Shown: positions 39,482 to 48,892 of the stretch, one piece after another
Layout of the letters: the number at the start of each line of letters is the position of its first letter
Position numbering within the stretch: the stretch's first letter is position 1
From: Streptomyces catenulae
GTDB lineage: Bacteria > Actinomycetota > Actinomycetes > Streptomycetales > Streptomycetaceae
Assembly (NCBI RefSeq): GCF_000718015.1
Contig: NZ_JODY01000028.1
Location: 21,326-85,325, forward strand
Length of the DNA: 64,000 nucleotides
Reading direction: 5' to 3'
The notes under the pieces: model-generated
What the model was told of the DNA's origin: nothing
Database searches by the model: none
Seen by the model: the letters and a program-made list of their open reading frames with translations, nothing else
Made by a program: the position numbers and the translations under genes

Positions 39482-42400
39482 TCATTCCGGGCTCGCGCAG
39501 CAGGCGGCGGCTGGATGCTCTCCCGCGATGCGCGGCGCGGCGGGTGCCGCCAGCCCCGTATGGGCCAGTGCCTCTTCCAGTGACATCCGGTGGCCGCGCG
39601 CGTGTGCGCGGGCGAAGCGCTCTTCGCCCAACGCCGCCAGGGCGGCAGTCGTGATCCGGGTGACGTCGTGGCGTTCCGCCCACGGCAGCGGCGCACCCAC
39701 GGCGGCGCGCGCCGCCGTCGCGGCACCGAGCAGCAGCGCGGCGTTCTCCCCCCGCCCGTGCAGCATCTCCGCTCCCGCCAACCCCTCCGACGCCAGCGCC
39801 ACACCCCGCGGATCAGCCACTGCACGAGCGCCCTCCAGGCCCTCCTGGTGCAGCGTCCGGGTGGCCTCCGCATCCCCCCTGACCTCGGCTACGAAGCCCA
39901 GTTCGGCGAGGACCAGCGGATTGGCGGCCTCCCGGGTGATCTGCCGGTACCAGGCACGGATACGCGTCAGGTAGTGCTCCGCGGTGCGCAGATCGCCGCT
40001 CCGTCGGGCACCGAGCGCCAGCCCGATCTCGGCGTGCACCTCGCCGAACCGGAAACTCTGCTCGGCGGCGAGCCGACGCGCCCGCTCGTGCAGGGCACGG
40101 GCCTCATCGTGGTGCCCGGTCAGCAGCGCGATCCGGCCTAGGGAGGACAGCCGCGACGAGACCTCGGTCGCCAGCCCCAGTTCCTGGGCCATCCGCAGCC
40201 CGTCGTGCAACAGATCCGCGGCCTCCTGGTAGGCGCCGGTGATCTCCGCGAGCGTCGCCAAAGAGGCCAGGCCCCGCAGCTGGCCCCAACGGTCCTCCAG
40301 GCTCCGGAACATCGCCGTGCTCTGTTCGCTGTCCTTCCGCAGCGCCGTCAGATCGCTGCGCATCAGGGCGTGCACCGACCGCAGAGCGAGAGCGGCGGCG
40401 ATGCCCCAGTCGTCCTCCAACTCCTGGAACGCCGCCAGTGCTTCGCCGGTGATCCGCTCACTCTCGGCCACGTCACCGGCGTGGAAATGGGCGTAGGCGT
40501 TGAACCAGCGCACCCGCGCCCGCACGACGGGGTCGGTGATCCGCTCGTACGGCGGCATGGGTACCCGCTCACCCGCCAGCAGCGCGAAACCGGCGTTCAG
40601 CGCGGTGACGCCTGCGGCCTCCGCCGGTGCGCGGTCGGCGCAGGAGGCCAGCGCACGGGTCAGGAAACGCCGGGCCTCGGCAACACGGCCACGCAGCATC
40701 CAGTACCAGGAGAGCGCCTTCGACAGCCGCAGCGCGTCGTCCGGATTGCCGTCCGTGACCGCGCTGTCCAGCGCGGCGCGCAGATTGGCGCCTTCGGTGT
40801 CCAGCAGCAGCAGCCAACGGCGCTGGCCCGGCCCCCGCAGATGCTGTGCCGCCCGCTCCGCGAAGGCCACGTGATACTGCCGGTGGCGGCGGCGCACCGC
40901 CGCCACCTCCCCGGCGGCTGCCAGCCGCTCGGCGCCGTACGCTGCCACGGACTCCAGCAGCCGGTAGCGGACCCCGTCCGGCCCCTCCGTCGTCACGATC
41001 AGCGACCGGTCGATCAACCGGCCCAGAAGCCCGACGACTTCGTGCGACGCCAGGCCCGCACCGGCGCACACCGCCTCGGCCGCCTCCAACGTGCAGCCGT
41101 CGGCATGCACGGTCAGGCGCCGCAGCGTGATGCGTTCGGGATCGGTCAGCAGCTCCCAGCTCCAGTCGATCACGGCGCGCAACGTCTGCTGCCGGGCCGG
41201 GGCGCCCCGGCGCCCGCCGGTCAGCAGGCGGAAACGGTCGTCGAGCCGGTCGGCCAACCCCTGCATGCCGAGGGTCCGCACCCGTGTGGCGGCGAGTTCG
41301 AGGGCGAGCGGCACACCGTCGAGCCGACGGCAGATCACGGCTACCGCGGCGGCGTTCGTGGCGTCCAGCGCGAAGCCGGGGGCGGCTGCCGTGGCCCGCG
41401 CCGTGAAAAGCTCCACCGCGTCGGCGAGCGGCAGCGGCTCCACGGGGTGGATGACCTCACCCGCCACGTGCAGTGCCTCCCGGCTCGTCACCAGCAGCCG
41501 CAGCCCGGGCACGCTCTGCAGCAACCCCGTCACCAATTCGGCCACCTCGTCGACGCTCTGCTCGCAGTTGTCCAGAACGATGAGGGTGTCCCGCTCGCGC
41601 AGCAAGGCGCTCAGCCACGCACCTGGCGCAGGTCGGGGGGTGCCCGCCGGTGTCTCGGACGCCCCGTTGCCGCCCAGCCCCAGGGCCGCGGCCACTTGCT
41701 CGCTCAGCTCCGTCACGGAACCGCGGCGGGTGCCCAGCTCCACCAGCCACACGCCGTCGGGGAACGCCCCCACGAGACGGCGCGCCGTCTCGATGGACAG
41801 GCGCGTCTTGCCGACGCCTCCAGGCCCGGTGAGCGTCACCAGCCGCGCCGTGTGGAGCAGCCCGCAGACCTGATCCACCGCCCGGTCCCGTCCGACGAGC
41901 GGGGTGAGCGGCGCGGGGAGGTTGTGCCGCGGCGCGTCGTGCTCGGGACGGGCGGGTGCCGGGCCGCTCGCGGCGCCGGACGTCGGACGCCCGCGGAGCA
42001 GCGACTCGTACAGGGTCACCAGCTCGGGCCCCGGCTCCACCCCCAGCTCCCGGCCCAGCAGCTCCCGCAGCTCCCGGTAGGACGTCAGCGCCTCACCGCG
42101 CCGACCGGCGCGGCACAGCGCGCGCAGCTGGGAGGCCCGTAATCGCTCCCGCAGCGGATGCTCGGTAACCTGTGCCGTCAACTCGTCGGCGAGCGCGATG
42201 TGTTCACCGCAGGACAGGCGCGCCTCGGCCTGTTCCTCCAGGGCGGCCAGACGCTGCTCCTCCAGATACCGCGCAGTGGGGAGCGCGAACTCCTCGTCGG
42301 CCAGGTCCGCGTACGCCTTGCCGCCACGCCACAGCCCCAGCGCCTCGGTCAGCAGCCCGGTGCGCCCCCGCGCATCGGAAACTTTCCCCGCCCGCCGCAG

Positions 42401-42709
42401 CAGTGCTTGGAACCGCGCGGCGTCCAGCTCCTCCGCCTCCAGCGGCAGCCGGTAGCCGCCCGGCACGCGCAGCACCCGGTGTTTGCCCACCACACGCCGG
42501 AGTTGGGAGATCTTGACCTGCAGCGCGTTGGCGGGGTCGGCGGGTGGACGCTCGCCCCACAGATCGCTGATGAGCCGGTCGGTGGTGACCATGTGCCCCT
42601 CGTGCACCAGCAGATCGGCGAGGAGCATCCGCACCTTCGTCTCCGGCACCCGCACCGCTTCGCCGTCGCCGTCCCACACCGCCAGCGGCCCCAGCACCCC
42701 GAAACGCAT
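39482..42709 (-). CDS. Large AfsR/SARP-family activator (BTAD, NB-ARC, TPR)
   Basis: 1075 residues from ATG 42709. Residues 1-95 form the OmpR-like winged helix (FGVLGPLAVWDGDGE, then ALQVKISQLRRVVG and VPGGYRL); 95-245 the bacterial transcriptional-activation domain. An NB-ARC ATPase follows with P-loop GPGGVGKT at 295-302 and Walker B-like LIVLDNCEQ, then tetratricopeptide-like helices to the end. SARPs activate antibiotic clusters by binding heptameric direct repeats. Leu190 is encoded by TTA (42140-42142 on the plus strand as TAA), so translation should depend on the bldA tRNA. It probably controls the polyketide locus to its right. Confidence 0.92.
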   Translation of the reverse strand: MRFGVLGPLAVWDGDGEAVRVPETKVRMLLADLLVHEGHMVTTDRLISDLWGERPPADPANALQVKISQLRRVVGKHRVLRVPGGYRLPLEAEELDAARFQALLRRAGKVSDARGRTGLLTEALGLWRGGKAYADLADEEFALPTARYLEEQRLAALEEQAEARLSCGEHIALADELTAQVTEHPLRERLRASQLRALCRAGRRGEALTSYRELRELLGRELGVEPGPELVTLYESLLRGRPTSGAASGPAPARPEHDAPRHNLPAPLTPLVGRDRAVDQVCGLLHTARLVTLTGPGGVGKTRLSIETARRLVGAFPDGVWLVELGTRRGSVTELSEQVAAALGLGGNGASETPAGTPRPAPGAWLSALLRERDTLIVLDNCEQSVDEVAELVTGLLQSVPGLRLLVTSREALHVAGEVIHPVEPLPLADAVELFTARATAAAPGFALDATNAAAVAVICRRLDGVPLALELAATRVRTLGMQGLADRLDDRFRLLTGGRRGAPARQQTLRAVIDWSWELLTDPERITLRRLTVHADGCTLEAAEAVCAGAGLASHEVVGLLGRLIDRSLIVTTEGPDGVRYRLLESVAAYGAERLAAAGEVAAVRRRHRQYHVAFAERAAQHLRGPGQRRWLLLLDTEGANLRAALDSAVTDGNPDDALRLSKALSWYWMLRGRVAEARRFLTRALASCADRAPAEAAGVTALNAGFALLAGERVPMPPYERITDPVVRARVRWFNAYAHFHAGDVAESERITGEALAAFQELEDDWGIAAALALRSVHALMRSDLTALRKDSEQSTAMFRSLEDRWGQLRGLASLATLAEITGAYQEAADLLHDGLRMAQELGLATEVSSRLSSLGRIALLTGHHDEARALHERARRLAAEQSFRFGEVHAEIGLALGARRSGDLRTAEHYLTRIRAWYRQITREAANPLVLAELGFVAEVRGDAEATRTLHQEGLEGARAVADPRGVALASEGLAGAEMLHGRGENAALLLGAATAARAAVGAPLPWAERHDVTRITTAALAALGEERFARAHARGHRMSLEEALAHTGLAAPAAPRIAGEHPAAACCASPE

Positions 42710-42845
42710 GACGAAACGTTAACTCCTTCGTACCGAAAGTCCACCATCAGATATTCATCAGCGGCTCGGCGCACAGTGGGCGTGGGCGATGCGCCGGTCC
42801 CCCCGTCCGGTGTTCACGCACACGTATTCCTACGGAAGGGGCCTC
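42710..42845. other. Divergent promoter region (SARP / 2Fe-2S gene)
   Basis: 136 bp between the SARP start (minus) and the ferredoxin-like gene (plus). It is relatively A+T-rich near 42715-42765. GGAAGGGG at 42834 is the ribosome-binding site of the plus-strand gene. No operator recognised. Confidence 0.4.
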
Positions 42846-43316
42846 ATGAAGGACGAGAGCACGGTGTGGACGACGATCGTGAACGGCGTCCGGCACGTAC
42901 TGGCAGCCCGGCCTGCCGCCCGGCTCGTCGACGTCCTCACCGATCAGGCCGACCTGACCACCACCCACCGCGACTGCACGACCATGACGTGCGGTGAGTG
43001 CACCGTGCTGATGGACGGCAGCTGCGTGCGGGCCTGCGCCGTGACCGTAGGGCAGGCCGCCGGGCGCAAGATCACCACCGTGGAGGGGCTCGCTCCGCAG
43101 GGGCAGATGCTCCCCGTACAGCTGGCCTTCCTCGACAAGGATGTCTTCTCCTGCGCGCATTGCGGACCGTACCGGGCGATGTCTGCCGTCAAGCTGATCG
43201 CCGGCGGACGGGCCGACTCCTTCGCGCGGGTCACGGGATGGCTGCGGCACAACCGCTGCCGGTGTCCCGAGCGCCGCCCCGTGCGCAGCCGACCGCGCAG
43301 AGCCGCCGAAGGGTGA
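42846..43316 (+). CDS. (2Fe-2S)-binding protein, CoxS/xanthine-dehydrogenase small-subunit type
   Basis: 156 residues from ATG 42846 behind GGAAGGGG. The first cluster motif reads CTTMTCGECTVLMDGSCVRAC and the second, helical cluster domain reads FSCAHCGPYRAMSAVKL with a late NRCRC, matching the two-cluster small subunit of molybdenum hydroxylases. The cysteine before the first CGEC pair is displaced compared with the usual GCxxGxCGxC (here DCTTMTCGEC). No large molybdopterin or FAD subunit is nearby, so it is an orphan electron carrier, possibly serving an oxidase in this locus. Confidence 0.78.
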   Translation: MKDESTVWTTIVNGVRHVLAARPAARLVDVLTDQADLTTTHRDCTTMTCGECTVLMDGSCVRACAVTVGQAAGRKITTVEGLAPQGQMLPVQLAFLDKDVFSCAHCGPYRAMSAVKLIAGGRADSFARVTGWLRHNRCRCPERRPVRSRPRRAAEG

Positions 43317-43359
43317 GCCGGTGCCGGGTGTCACGGCCCCACGAAGATCGGGAAGACAC

Positions 43360-45672
43360 CTAAGGAGTGCGGGATGTCAGCAGAGCGTGTACGGGGGAGT
43401 TGGGGCCGGTTGGTGCCAGGGCCGGTGGATGCGTCCAGGCGTGGTGCAGCGCGGGCCCGGACGCCGAAGTGCCGAGTTGCTCGGCTTCGAGCGACTCGGC
43501 CATCAGATCAGCGGCAGGCTGTGCAAGGACGTCAAGAGTGAGGGTGCTGAAGTGCCTGAGTCCGAGGCCCCACCTCGGGCGACGTAACAGCAGATGTGGT
43601 CGCGCCGCCGCCACCACCAGAAGCGGGACGGAGGCCGCCGAGGACGCGAGCTGCGCAATACCGTCCACCACCGTGTCCGAGGCCGAGTGCAGATCATCCA
43701 CCACGACGACCAGCGGCTCCCAGCGCGCCGTGGCGAGCAGAAAATCCCGCCAGACGCCGAGCATCGGCTCTGCCGCCACCCCCTCGGGCGCCGGGCCCTT
43801 CCCGGATATCAGTGGTGCCAGCGCGCCCGTCAGACGGGCCGCTTCCTCGCGGTCACCCACCACTCGCTCGATCGCCCGGTGCGCCTGTGCCGCAGCCGTT
43901 GCCGGTGGCGTCTTCGCTGCGACGCCGCAGGCGGACAGCAACAGCCGCCGCAACGGCGCCAGCGCCCCGTCCCTGGACGTCGCCGAGGGGCGCACCCGGT
44001 CGTGCAGCAGTCGGGGCGGAGCCGGCGCGTCGGCCAGCTGCCACTCGAACTCCTCGAGCAGCCGTGTCTTGCCGATGCCTGCCTCGCCCAGCACGGTCAC
44101 CAGATGCGGGACGGAACGATGACAGGCGCGCCGCAACGACACGTCCAACAGGTCGAGTTCGCAGTCACGACCCATCAGCGGTGTGGTGTGACGGCCGGGG
44201 GAGTCCTCCCTCGGACCGCTCGCCCGCCAACGGCCCCCGCCGCCCTCGGCGCGCTCGTAGTCGATGGCGAACTGTGTCTCACAGTAGGTGCGTTCACAGG
44301 CCCACACCTCATCGCCGGGCGAGTGCAGCAGCGACTCGCCGATGTCGAGCAGGACACCGACCACGGAGACGGGGGAGTCGGGGGCGCCCGGCTGGTAGCG
44401 GACGAGGGCCTCCCCGGTAGCCACCGCGGCGCTCATCGCGGAGTCCGGTGCGGCGCCCCGGCCCGCCTTGTCGCCCGCGCACCTGTCCCGTACGGCCAGC
44501 GCCGCCCGGACCGCGCGTTCCGCCTTGCTTCGCCCCTCGTTGTGGGACCGGAACAGCGCCAGCGACACGGAGCCTATGGTCGCCACCATCGAGCCCTCGA
44601 ACTGCTCCACCTCCTCACGGATCGCTGTGGTCAGGGTGTGCAGGTCGGTGTCCCGCTCCACCGCCTCGACGTCGCTGTCCTGCGTGGCCAGCGGAGTGCG
44701 GAACAGCACGATGCTGACCGGCAGCCGGTCCGAGACGCTCTGCGCCGTCGGCTCGTCGGACGGCTCGCCCCCTTCCTGCCCGTCCGTCCGCACCTCGGCC
44801 GCCCCTGCCGCCGTGTGCCCCGGCTCGCCCGCGGTGCCGGGCCGGGGCGCAGCGGCAGGCGTGAACAGCGCCGTCGACGGCCGGGCCGGGGGCTCCAGTA
44901 CCAGATCGTGGTTGAGGATGGCGTGCTGGAGCGACTGCAGTTCCCGGCCCGGCTCCAGGCCGAGGTCACCGACCAGGCCCGAGCGGGTCCGGTCGTACAC
45001 GGCCAGCGCGTCGGCCTGGCGGCCGCAGCGGTAGAGCGCCACCATCAGTTGCCCGCAGGAGCGCTCCCGCAGCGGCTCCGCCTCGACCATTGCCTCCAGA
45101 TCGGCCAGTGCCGAGTGATGACGCCCGCATGCCAGCTCGGCCTCCAACCAGTCCTCCATGGCGTTCAGCCGCGTCTTCTCCACCGCCACCAGATCGGGCC
45201 AGTCGGCGCCGGCCTCGACGAGGTCGGCCAGCGCGGGCCCACGCCACAGGTCGAGAGCCTGGTGCAACAGCCGCGCGGCACTCTCTGCCTGACCGGCCGC
45301 GAGGGCGCCGCGTCCCTCCTCGACGCGGCGGTGGAACAGGTGCATGTCGACCTGGTCAGGCTCGACGCGCAGCCGGTATCCCGGAGCCTGCGTGAGCAGC
45401 GCCGCACCCGGCTGCTGCTGAGGGGCCCCCGGTGAGCCGTCCTCCTCCGACAGCGCCCCGCGCAGCCCCCACACCGCGTTTTGAATGATCTTGCGGGCCG
45501 AGGCCGGCTCCTCGTTCGCCGGCCAAAGGGCCGACACCAGCTGGCTCGTGGCCACTACACGGTTCGCGTGCAGCAGCAGGAACCCCAGCGTCGCCCGCTG
45601 CTTGGTGCCGCCCAGCGCGATGGGCTCACCGAAGCGGTCTGCTTCCAACGGCCCCAGAACCCTGAACTCCAT
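43360..45672 (-). CDS. SARP-LAL-type activator (BTAD, cyclase-like, AAA), C-terminally short
   Basis: 770 residues. It has a SARP winged helix and BTAD (1-255: FRVLGPLEADRFGEPIALGG, LTQAPGYRLRV), a linker, a diverged class III nucleotide-cyclase-like region (about 318-475: IVLFRTPLATQ, GEALVRYQPG) and an AAA/LuxR-LAL ATPase with P-loop GEAGIGKT at 529-536 and Walker B LVVVVDDLHSA. This order matches PimR-type regulators, which are usually over 1000 residues. Here the ATPase ends early in unrelated-looking sequence (TSASGPALHHAW...), so the C-terminal half is lost. Leu696 is a TTA codon (43585-43587), predicting bldA control. Confidence 0.85.
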   Translation of the reverse strand: MEFRVLGPLEADRFGEPIALGGTKQRATLGFLLLHANRVVATSQLVSALWPANEEPASARKIIQNAVWGLRGALSEEDGSPGAPQQQPGAALLTQAPGYRLRVEPDQVDMHLFHRRVEEGRGALAAGQAESAARLLHQALDLWRGPALADLVEAGADWPDLVAVEKTRLNAMEDWLEAELACGRHHSALADLEAMVEAEPLRERSCGQLMVALYRCGRQADALAVYDRTRSGLVGDLGLEPGRELQSLQHAILNHDLVLEPPARPSTALFTPAAAPRPGTAGEPGHTAAGAAEVRTDGQEGGEPSDEPTAQSVSDRLPVSIVLFRTPLATQDSDVEAVERDTDLHTLTTAIREEVEQFEGSMVATIGSVSLALFRSHNEGRSKAERAVRAALAVRDRCAGDKAGRGAAPDSAMSAAVATGEALVRYQPGAPDSPVSVVGVLLDIGESLLHSPGDEVWACERTYCETQFAIDYERAEGGGGRWRASGPREDSPGRHTTPLMGRDCELDLLDVSLRRACHRSVPHLVTVLGEAGIGKTRLLEEFEWQLADAPAPPRLLHDRVRPSATSRDGALAPLRRLLLSACGVAAKTPPATAAAQAHRAIERVVGDREEAARLTGALAPLISGKGPAPEGVAAEPMLGVWRDFLLATARWEPLVVVVDDLHSASDTVVDGIAQLASSAASVPLLVVAAARPHLLLRRPRWGLGLRHFSTLTLDVLAQPAADLMAESLEAEQLGTSASGPALHHAWTHPPALAPTGPNSPVHALLTSRTP

Positions 45673-46047
45673 ACTTCCCCCAAGATCGTATGTCGGATGG
45701 CGTCGGCTTCCGTCCGTGCCACGTGCACCGGAGCGGGTAACGGTTTGCCGGTGTCATGGCTTCCGTCGCCTGGACGCACAACTCACGGTCTGCTTCGTAG
45801 ATGTCCGGGGACCGGCTTCGTGGTTCCACCCGGGCACGGTTTTGCGGAGAAAAGACGGTGCGCCCAGAAGTAAGGGTCCGGGCCGGGAGAGAAGGTGCCT
45901 CCTTGTGGCACCTTGCTCGGTCGGTCGCTGTGATGGCTGTGCCACACATGATCCGTCAAGGTGCTGAACGAATGATGAACGTTCCCGGCAGTACTCATCC
46001 GGGCCACGGCCACCGCACATCGTCGGGCGGTGGCCGGGTGGGAGGGG
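45673..46047. other. Intergenic region upstream of the SARP-LAL gene
   Basis: 375 bp with no supported gene; it should hold the minus-strand promoter of the SARP-LAL gene and the 3' end of the thioesterase transcript. A GGTCGGTCG run and the A+T-richer segment around 45950-45990 were noted but no operator could be defined. Confidence 0.4.
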
Positions 46048-46794
46048 TTACCCGGCCGACGGACGCCGCAGGTCCGCGCGGACGAGGGCGGCGACGGCCG
46101 CGACCTCCTCCTCAAGGTAGAAATGTCCGCCGACGAAGCGGTGGGCGCGGAATTCCCCGGCGAAGAGCGTCCGCCAGCCGAGTGCCGCCTCGGTGTGGAC
46201 GACCGGGTCCGCGTCACCGGTCAGGACGCTTACCGCGCAGTTCAGCGGAGCGCCGGGAAGGTGGGCGTAGGCCGCCAGCGCCCGGTAGTCCGCTTGGAGC
46301 GCCGGCAACACCATCGCGCGCATCTCCGGGTCGCTCAGGGCCTCGGTACCTCTGCCGCCGAGTCTGCCGACCGTGGTGAGGACGTCGGCGTCGGTCATGG
46401 CGTCGCCGGGGTCGGGGCGGTCGCCGGGAGCGCCACGAGCCGACAGGAACAGCCGTTCCGGGCGGCGGGCGCCCTGTTCGCGCAGTACGCGGGCGGTCTC
46501 GTAGGCGACCAACGCGCCCATGCTGTGCCCGAAAAAGGCGTACGGGCCTGACAGGTCCGGTAGCAATGCCGTGGCGATCAGCTCCGCAAGCCGCGGCAGT
46601 TGGGCTATCGGCGGCTCATGTCTGCGGTCCTGGCGCCCGGGGTATTGCACCGCGACGACGTCCAGCTCCGGTGCGAGGTGCTGGGACAACGGGATGTACG
46701 TCGTAGCGGCGCCCCCGGCGTGCGGAAAACAGACGAGGGTGACGTCGCCGCGGGGCACGGTCCGGGTGTACCGCCTCAACCATGTGCTGTCCAA
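46048..46794 (-). CDS. Type II thioesterase
   Basis: 248 residues from TTG 46794, chosen because GGGAG lies 6 bases upstream and the protein then begins DSTWLRRYTRT as in other type II thioesterases; GTG 46842 would add 16 residues. VTLVCFPHAGGAATTYIPLS is the oxyanion-loop region, AFFGHSMGALVAYE carries nucleophile Ser91, LTGDADPVV the acidic residue region and VGGHFYLEEE the catalytic His. It is only moderately similar to the thioesterase at 19277, consistent with service to a different assembly line, here probably the PKS at 56771. Confidence 0.9.
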   Translation of the reverse strand: MDSTWLRRYTRTVPRGDVTLVCFPHAGGAATTYIPLSQHLAPELDVVAVQYPGRQDRRHEPPIAQLPRLAELIATALLPDLSGPYAFFGHSMGALVAYETARVLREQGARRPERLFLSARGAPGDRPDPGDAMTDADVLTTVGRLGGRGTEALSDPEMRAMVLPALQADYRALAAYAHLPGAPLNCAVSVLTGDADPVVHTEAALGWRTLFAGEFRAHRFVGGHFYLEEEVAAVAALVRADLRRPSAG

Positions 46795-47176
46795 GAAAAC
46801 TCCCGGTGTGGGGCTTGCCGTCGCTGATTGTCGGAGGTTCACGTGTCCGTGCCGGGCGCGGCACGCACCCGGCACGGAGAAATTCCCGGGCCCTTGGTGA
46901 CACCGGGCCGGGGGCGTCCGCCTTGTCAAGAGCTTCGCCGTCACGTGTGTGGACACCAGGACAAAGTGCGCGGTGCAGATGCACTACCGAGGTTATAGAT
47001 GCGTTTGTGGCGTTGATCCACCGTCGGGTAACGCCGAGAACATCGAAGACGGGAACAGATGGTTACTGCTCCATTACTGCGTAGAGGGGAGCGGTGTGCG
47101 CGGCGCCGATACGGTCGCAGGGCTGACGGGCCGAGCACGGCCCCTGCTCCGTGGTCGAAAAGCGAAGGAGAGTTGC
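46795..47176. other. Divergent intergenic region (thioesterase / flavin monooxygenase)
   Basis: 382 bp with no supported gene. It must contain promoters for both flanking genes. TTATAG within GAGGTTATAGATGCG at about 46990-47005 is a possible -10 element for the plus-strand gene. GAAGGAGAG at 47163 is its ribosome-binding site. Confidence 0.4.
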
Positions 47177-48352
47177 ATGCCCGTGTCCGACGGTGCCTTT
47201 GCCGAGATTCTGCACGCAGTGAAGGGCGTTGCCGAACGCCTGGAGTCCAACGCGCCCGTGGCCGAGAGTCGCCGGTGGATTCCGGAGGAGAACATCGAAC
47301 TTCTGGAGAAGGCAGGTGTTTTCAAGGTCGCCGTACCCCAGCGGTTCGGAGGTCTGGATCTGCCGGTCACCGAGCAGGCGCCGCTCATCGCCGAGATCGC
47401 CCGCAGCTGCGGCTCGACCGGCTGGGTCTCCATGGTCTGGATCTCCACCGCCTGGATCGCCTCCCTCTACCCCGACAAGGCGCAGGAGGAGGTCTTCGCG
47501 AACGGCTCGGTACGGATCTCCGGTGGCTTCACGCCCACCGGCACCCTCACGCCCACCGACGGCGGTTACGTTCTCAACGGCTCCTGGCGCTTCAACACCG
47601 GGGTGCGTGGTGCGGAGTGGAACGTGTGCGCCGCGATGACCCGGCTTCCGGACGGGAGCGAGGAGGAGCTGTTCGCCCTCGTGCCCACCGAGGAGGTCGA
47701 GGTCGGTGACGACTGGGACGTGTTCGGCGCCGCGGGCACCGGAAGCGCCACGTCCACGGTGACCGACGTGTTCGTCCCCGAACACCGGGTCGTGGACGCC
47801 GCGGTGTACGACGCCTCGACCCGGGGCCGCTGGAACGCGGACCTGAACGGCCGTAACTACAACCTCACCAGCTACATCATCGCCACCTGCGCCCCGGTCT
47901 ACATCGGTCTGGCCCGGCACGCGCTGGAGCTGTTCCTCGGGCGCCTGCCGGGCAAGGGCGTCACCTACACGGGCTGGACCGAGCAGCGCGAGCACCCCCA
48001 CACCCAGGTACAGGTGGCGGTGGCCGCCAACAAGATCGCTGCCTGTGAGGCGCTGGAGCGCTCCTGGCTGACGCTGATGCAGCAGCGCGAGGACGCGGGC
48101 GAGAAGCTCACGGTCGAGGAGAAGGCCACGATCCGCGGCCAGGTCGGCTACGTGGTGCGCACCACCAAGGAAGCCGTGGAGGTGCTCTACGACATCAGCT
48201 CCGCCTCGACGATCCTGCGCTCCGGAGCCTTCCAGCGCGCCTACCGCGACATCGCGGCGCTCTCCCTGCACGGGCTGCTGACCCCGGTCAGTTCCCTGGA
48301 GGCGCAGGGCCGCGTCTTGGTCGGCCTCGAACCGGGAACCGACTACATCTGA
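47177..48352 (+). CDS. Acyl-CoA dehydrogenase-fold flavin-dependent monooxygenase
   Basis: 391 residues from ATG 47177 with GAAGGAGA upstream. The fold is that of acyl-CoA dehydrogenases (PVTEQAPLIAEIARSCGSTGW, FNTGVRGAEWNVCAAM, then a helical C-terminal domain with TTKEAVEVLYDISSAS), close to the group D two-component flavin hydroxylases (HsaA, HpaB-like, and actinorhodin-type oxygenases). The catalytic Glu of true acyl-CoA dehydrogenases is not evident. Such enzymes take FADH2 or FMNH2 from a separate reductase; a flavin-reductase gene lies at 54597. Likely role: hydroxylation or N-oxidation of the pathway intermediate. Confidence 0.82.
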   Translation: MPVSDGAFAEILHAVKGVAERLESNAPVAESRRWIPEENIELLEKAGVFKVAVPQRFGGLDLPVTEQAPLIAEIARSCGSTGWVSMVWISTAWIASLYPDKAQEEVFANGSVRISGGFTPTGTLTPTDGGYVLNGSWRFNTGVRGAEWNVCAAMTRLPDGSEEELFALVPTEEVEVGDDWDVFGAAGTGSATSTVTDVFVPEHRVVDAAVYDASTRGRWNADLNGRNYNLTSYIIATCAPVYIGLARHALELFLGRLPGKGVTYTGWTEQREHPHTQVQVAVAANKIAACEALERSWLTLMQQREDAGEKLTVEEKATIRGQVGYVVRTTKEAVEVLYDISSASTILRSGAFQRAYRDIAALSLHGLLTPVSSLEAQGRVLVGLEPGTDYI

Positions 48353-48377
48353 TCCGTACACCACATACCGGCGTTAC

Positions 48378-48413
48378 CGAAAGCCGGCGGCCCGTCCGGG
48401 CCGCCGGCTTTCG
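48378..48413. terminator. Strong 16-bp hairpin terminator
   Basis: CGAAAGCCGGCGGCCC (48378-48393) pairs perfectly with GGGCCGCCGGCTTTCG (48398-48413) around a 4-base loop, 25 bp after the flavin monooxygenase stop. Both ends have A or T runs of three, so it can act in both directions. Confidence 0.85.
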
Positions 48414-48892
48414 TCTGTGGACGGGGAATTACCAACCGATTACCGAATCCGGGACGCGTCAGGTTTCGGCCTGGCTACGATGCGAAAGACGGGCCGAGGA
48501 GTGGCACTGAAACCTCCTGGGCCGAATGCAGAAATACGGGGGTAAGTGAATGGTTACGGAATGTAGAGGGCGCCCTGCGCCGGTCCTCACGTGGAGCGCA
48601 GCCGGGCTCACGAGACCCCGCTGATACCGCTCGCACCGGCAGATTTGCCCCGGTGAACAGTCGCGGCCGCCCCGGCAGGGGGGCCTCCCGTCATCTGCGG
48701 GCGGCGCGCGCCGTGAAATACCGTCGACGACCTCCATGCGCCCCGTGCGGGGAATTTTGTGCGGCGGTCCGATGCATTGCGGATACAGGGACTCACGCTG
48801 TCTTGATGTCGCGCTCGAGTGCGACTGTGGGCCCCCGTGTAATCCGAGAATGCAATAGCGGAAGCAAACAACCAGAACAGCAGAGGAATCTG
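48414..48892. other. Long leader/promoter region of the amine oxidase gene
   Basis: 479 bp with no supported gene. The sequence is less GC-rich than its surroundings, especially 48420-48560 and 48830-48890, as expected for a promoter and leader. I see no riboswitch consensus. CAGAGGAATCTG at 48881 provides the ribosome-binding site. Confidence 0.45.

Noticed and set aside
48414..48892. Possible riboswitch in the long leader of the amine oxidase gene
   Set aside because: I looked for conserved elements of cobalamin, FMN, SAM, c-di-AMP and guanidine riboswitches and found none; long leader alone is not evidence.
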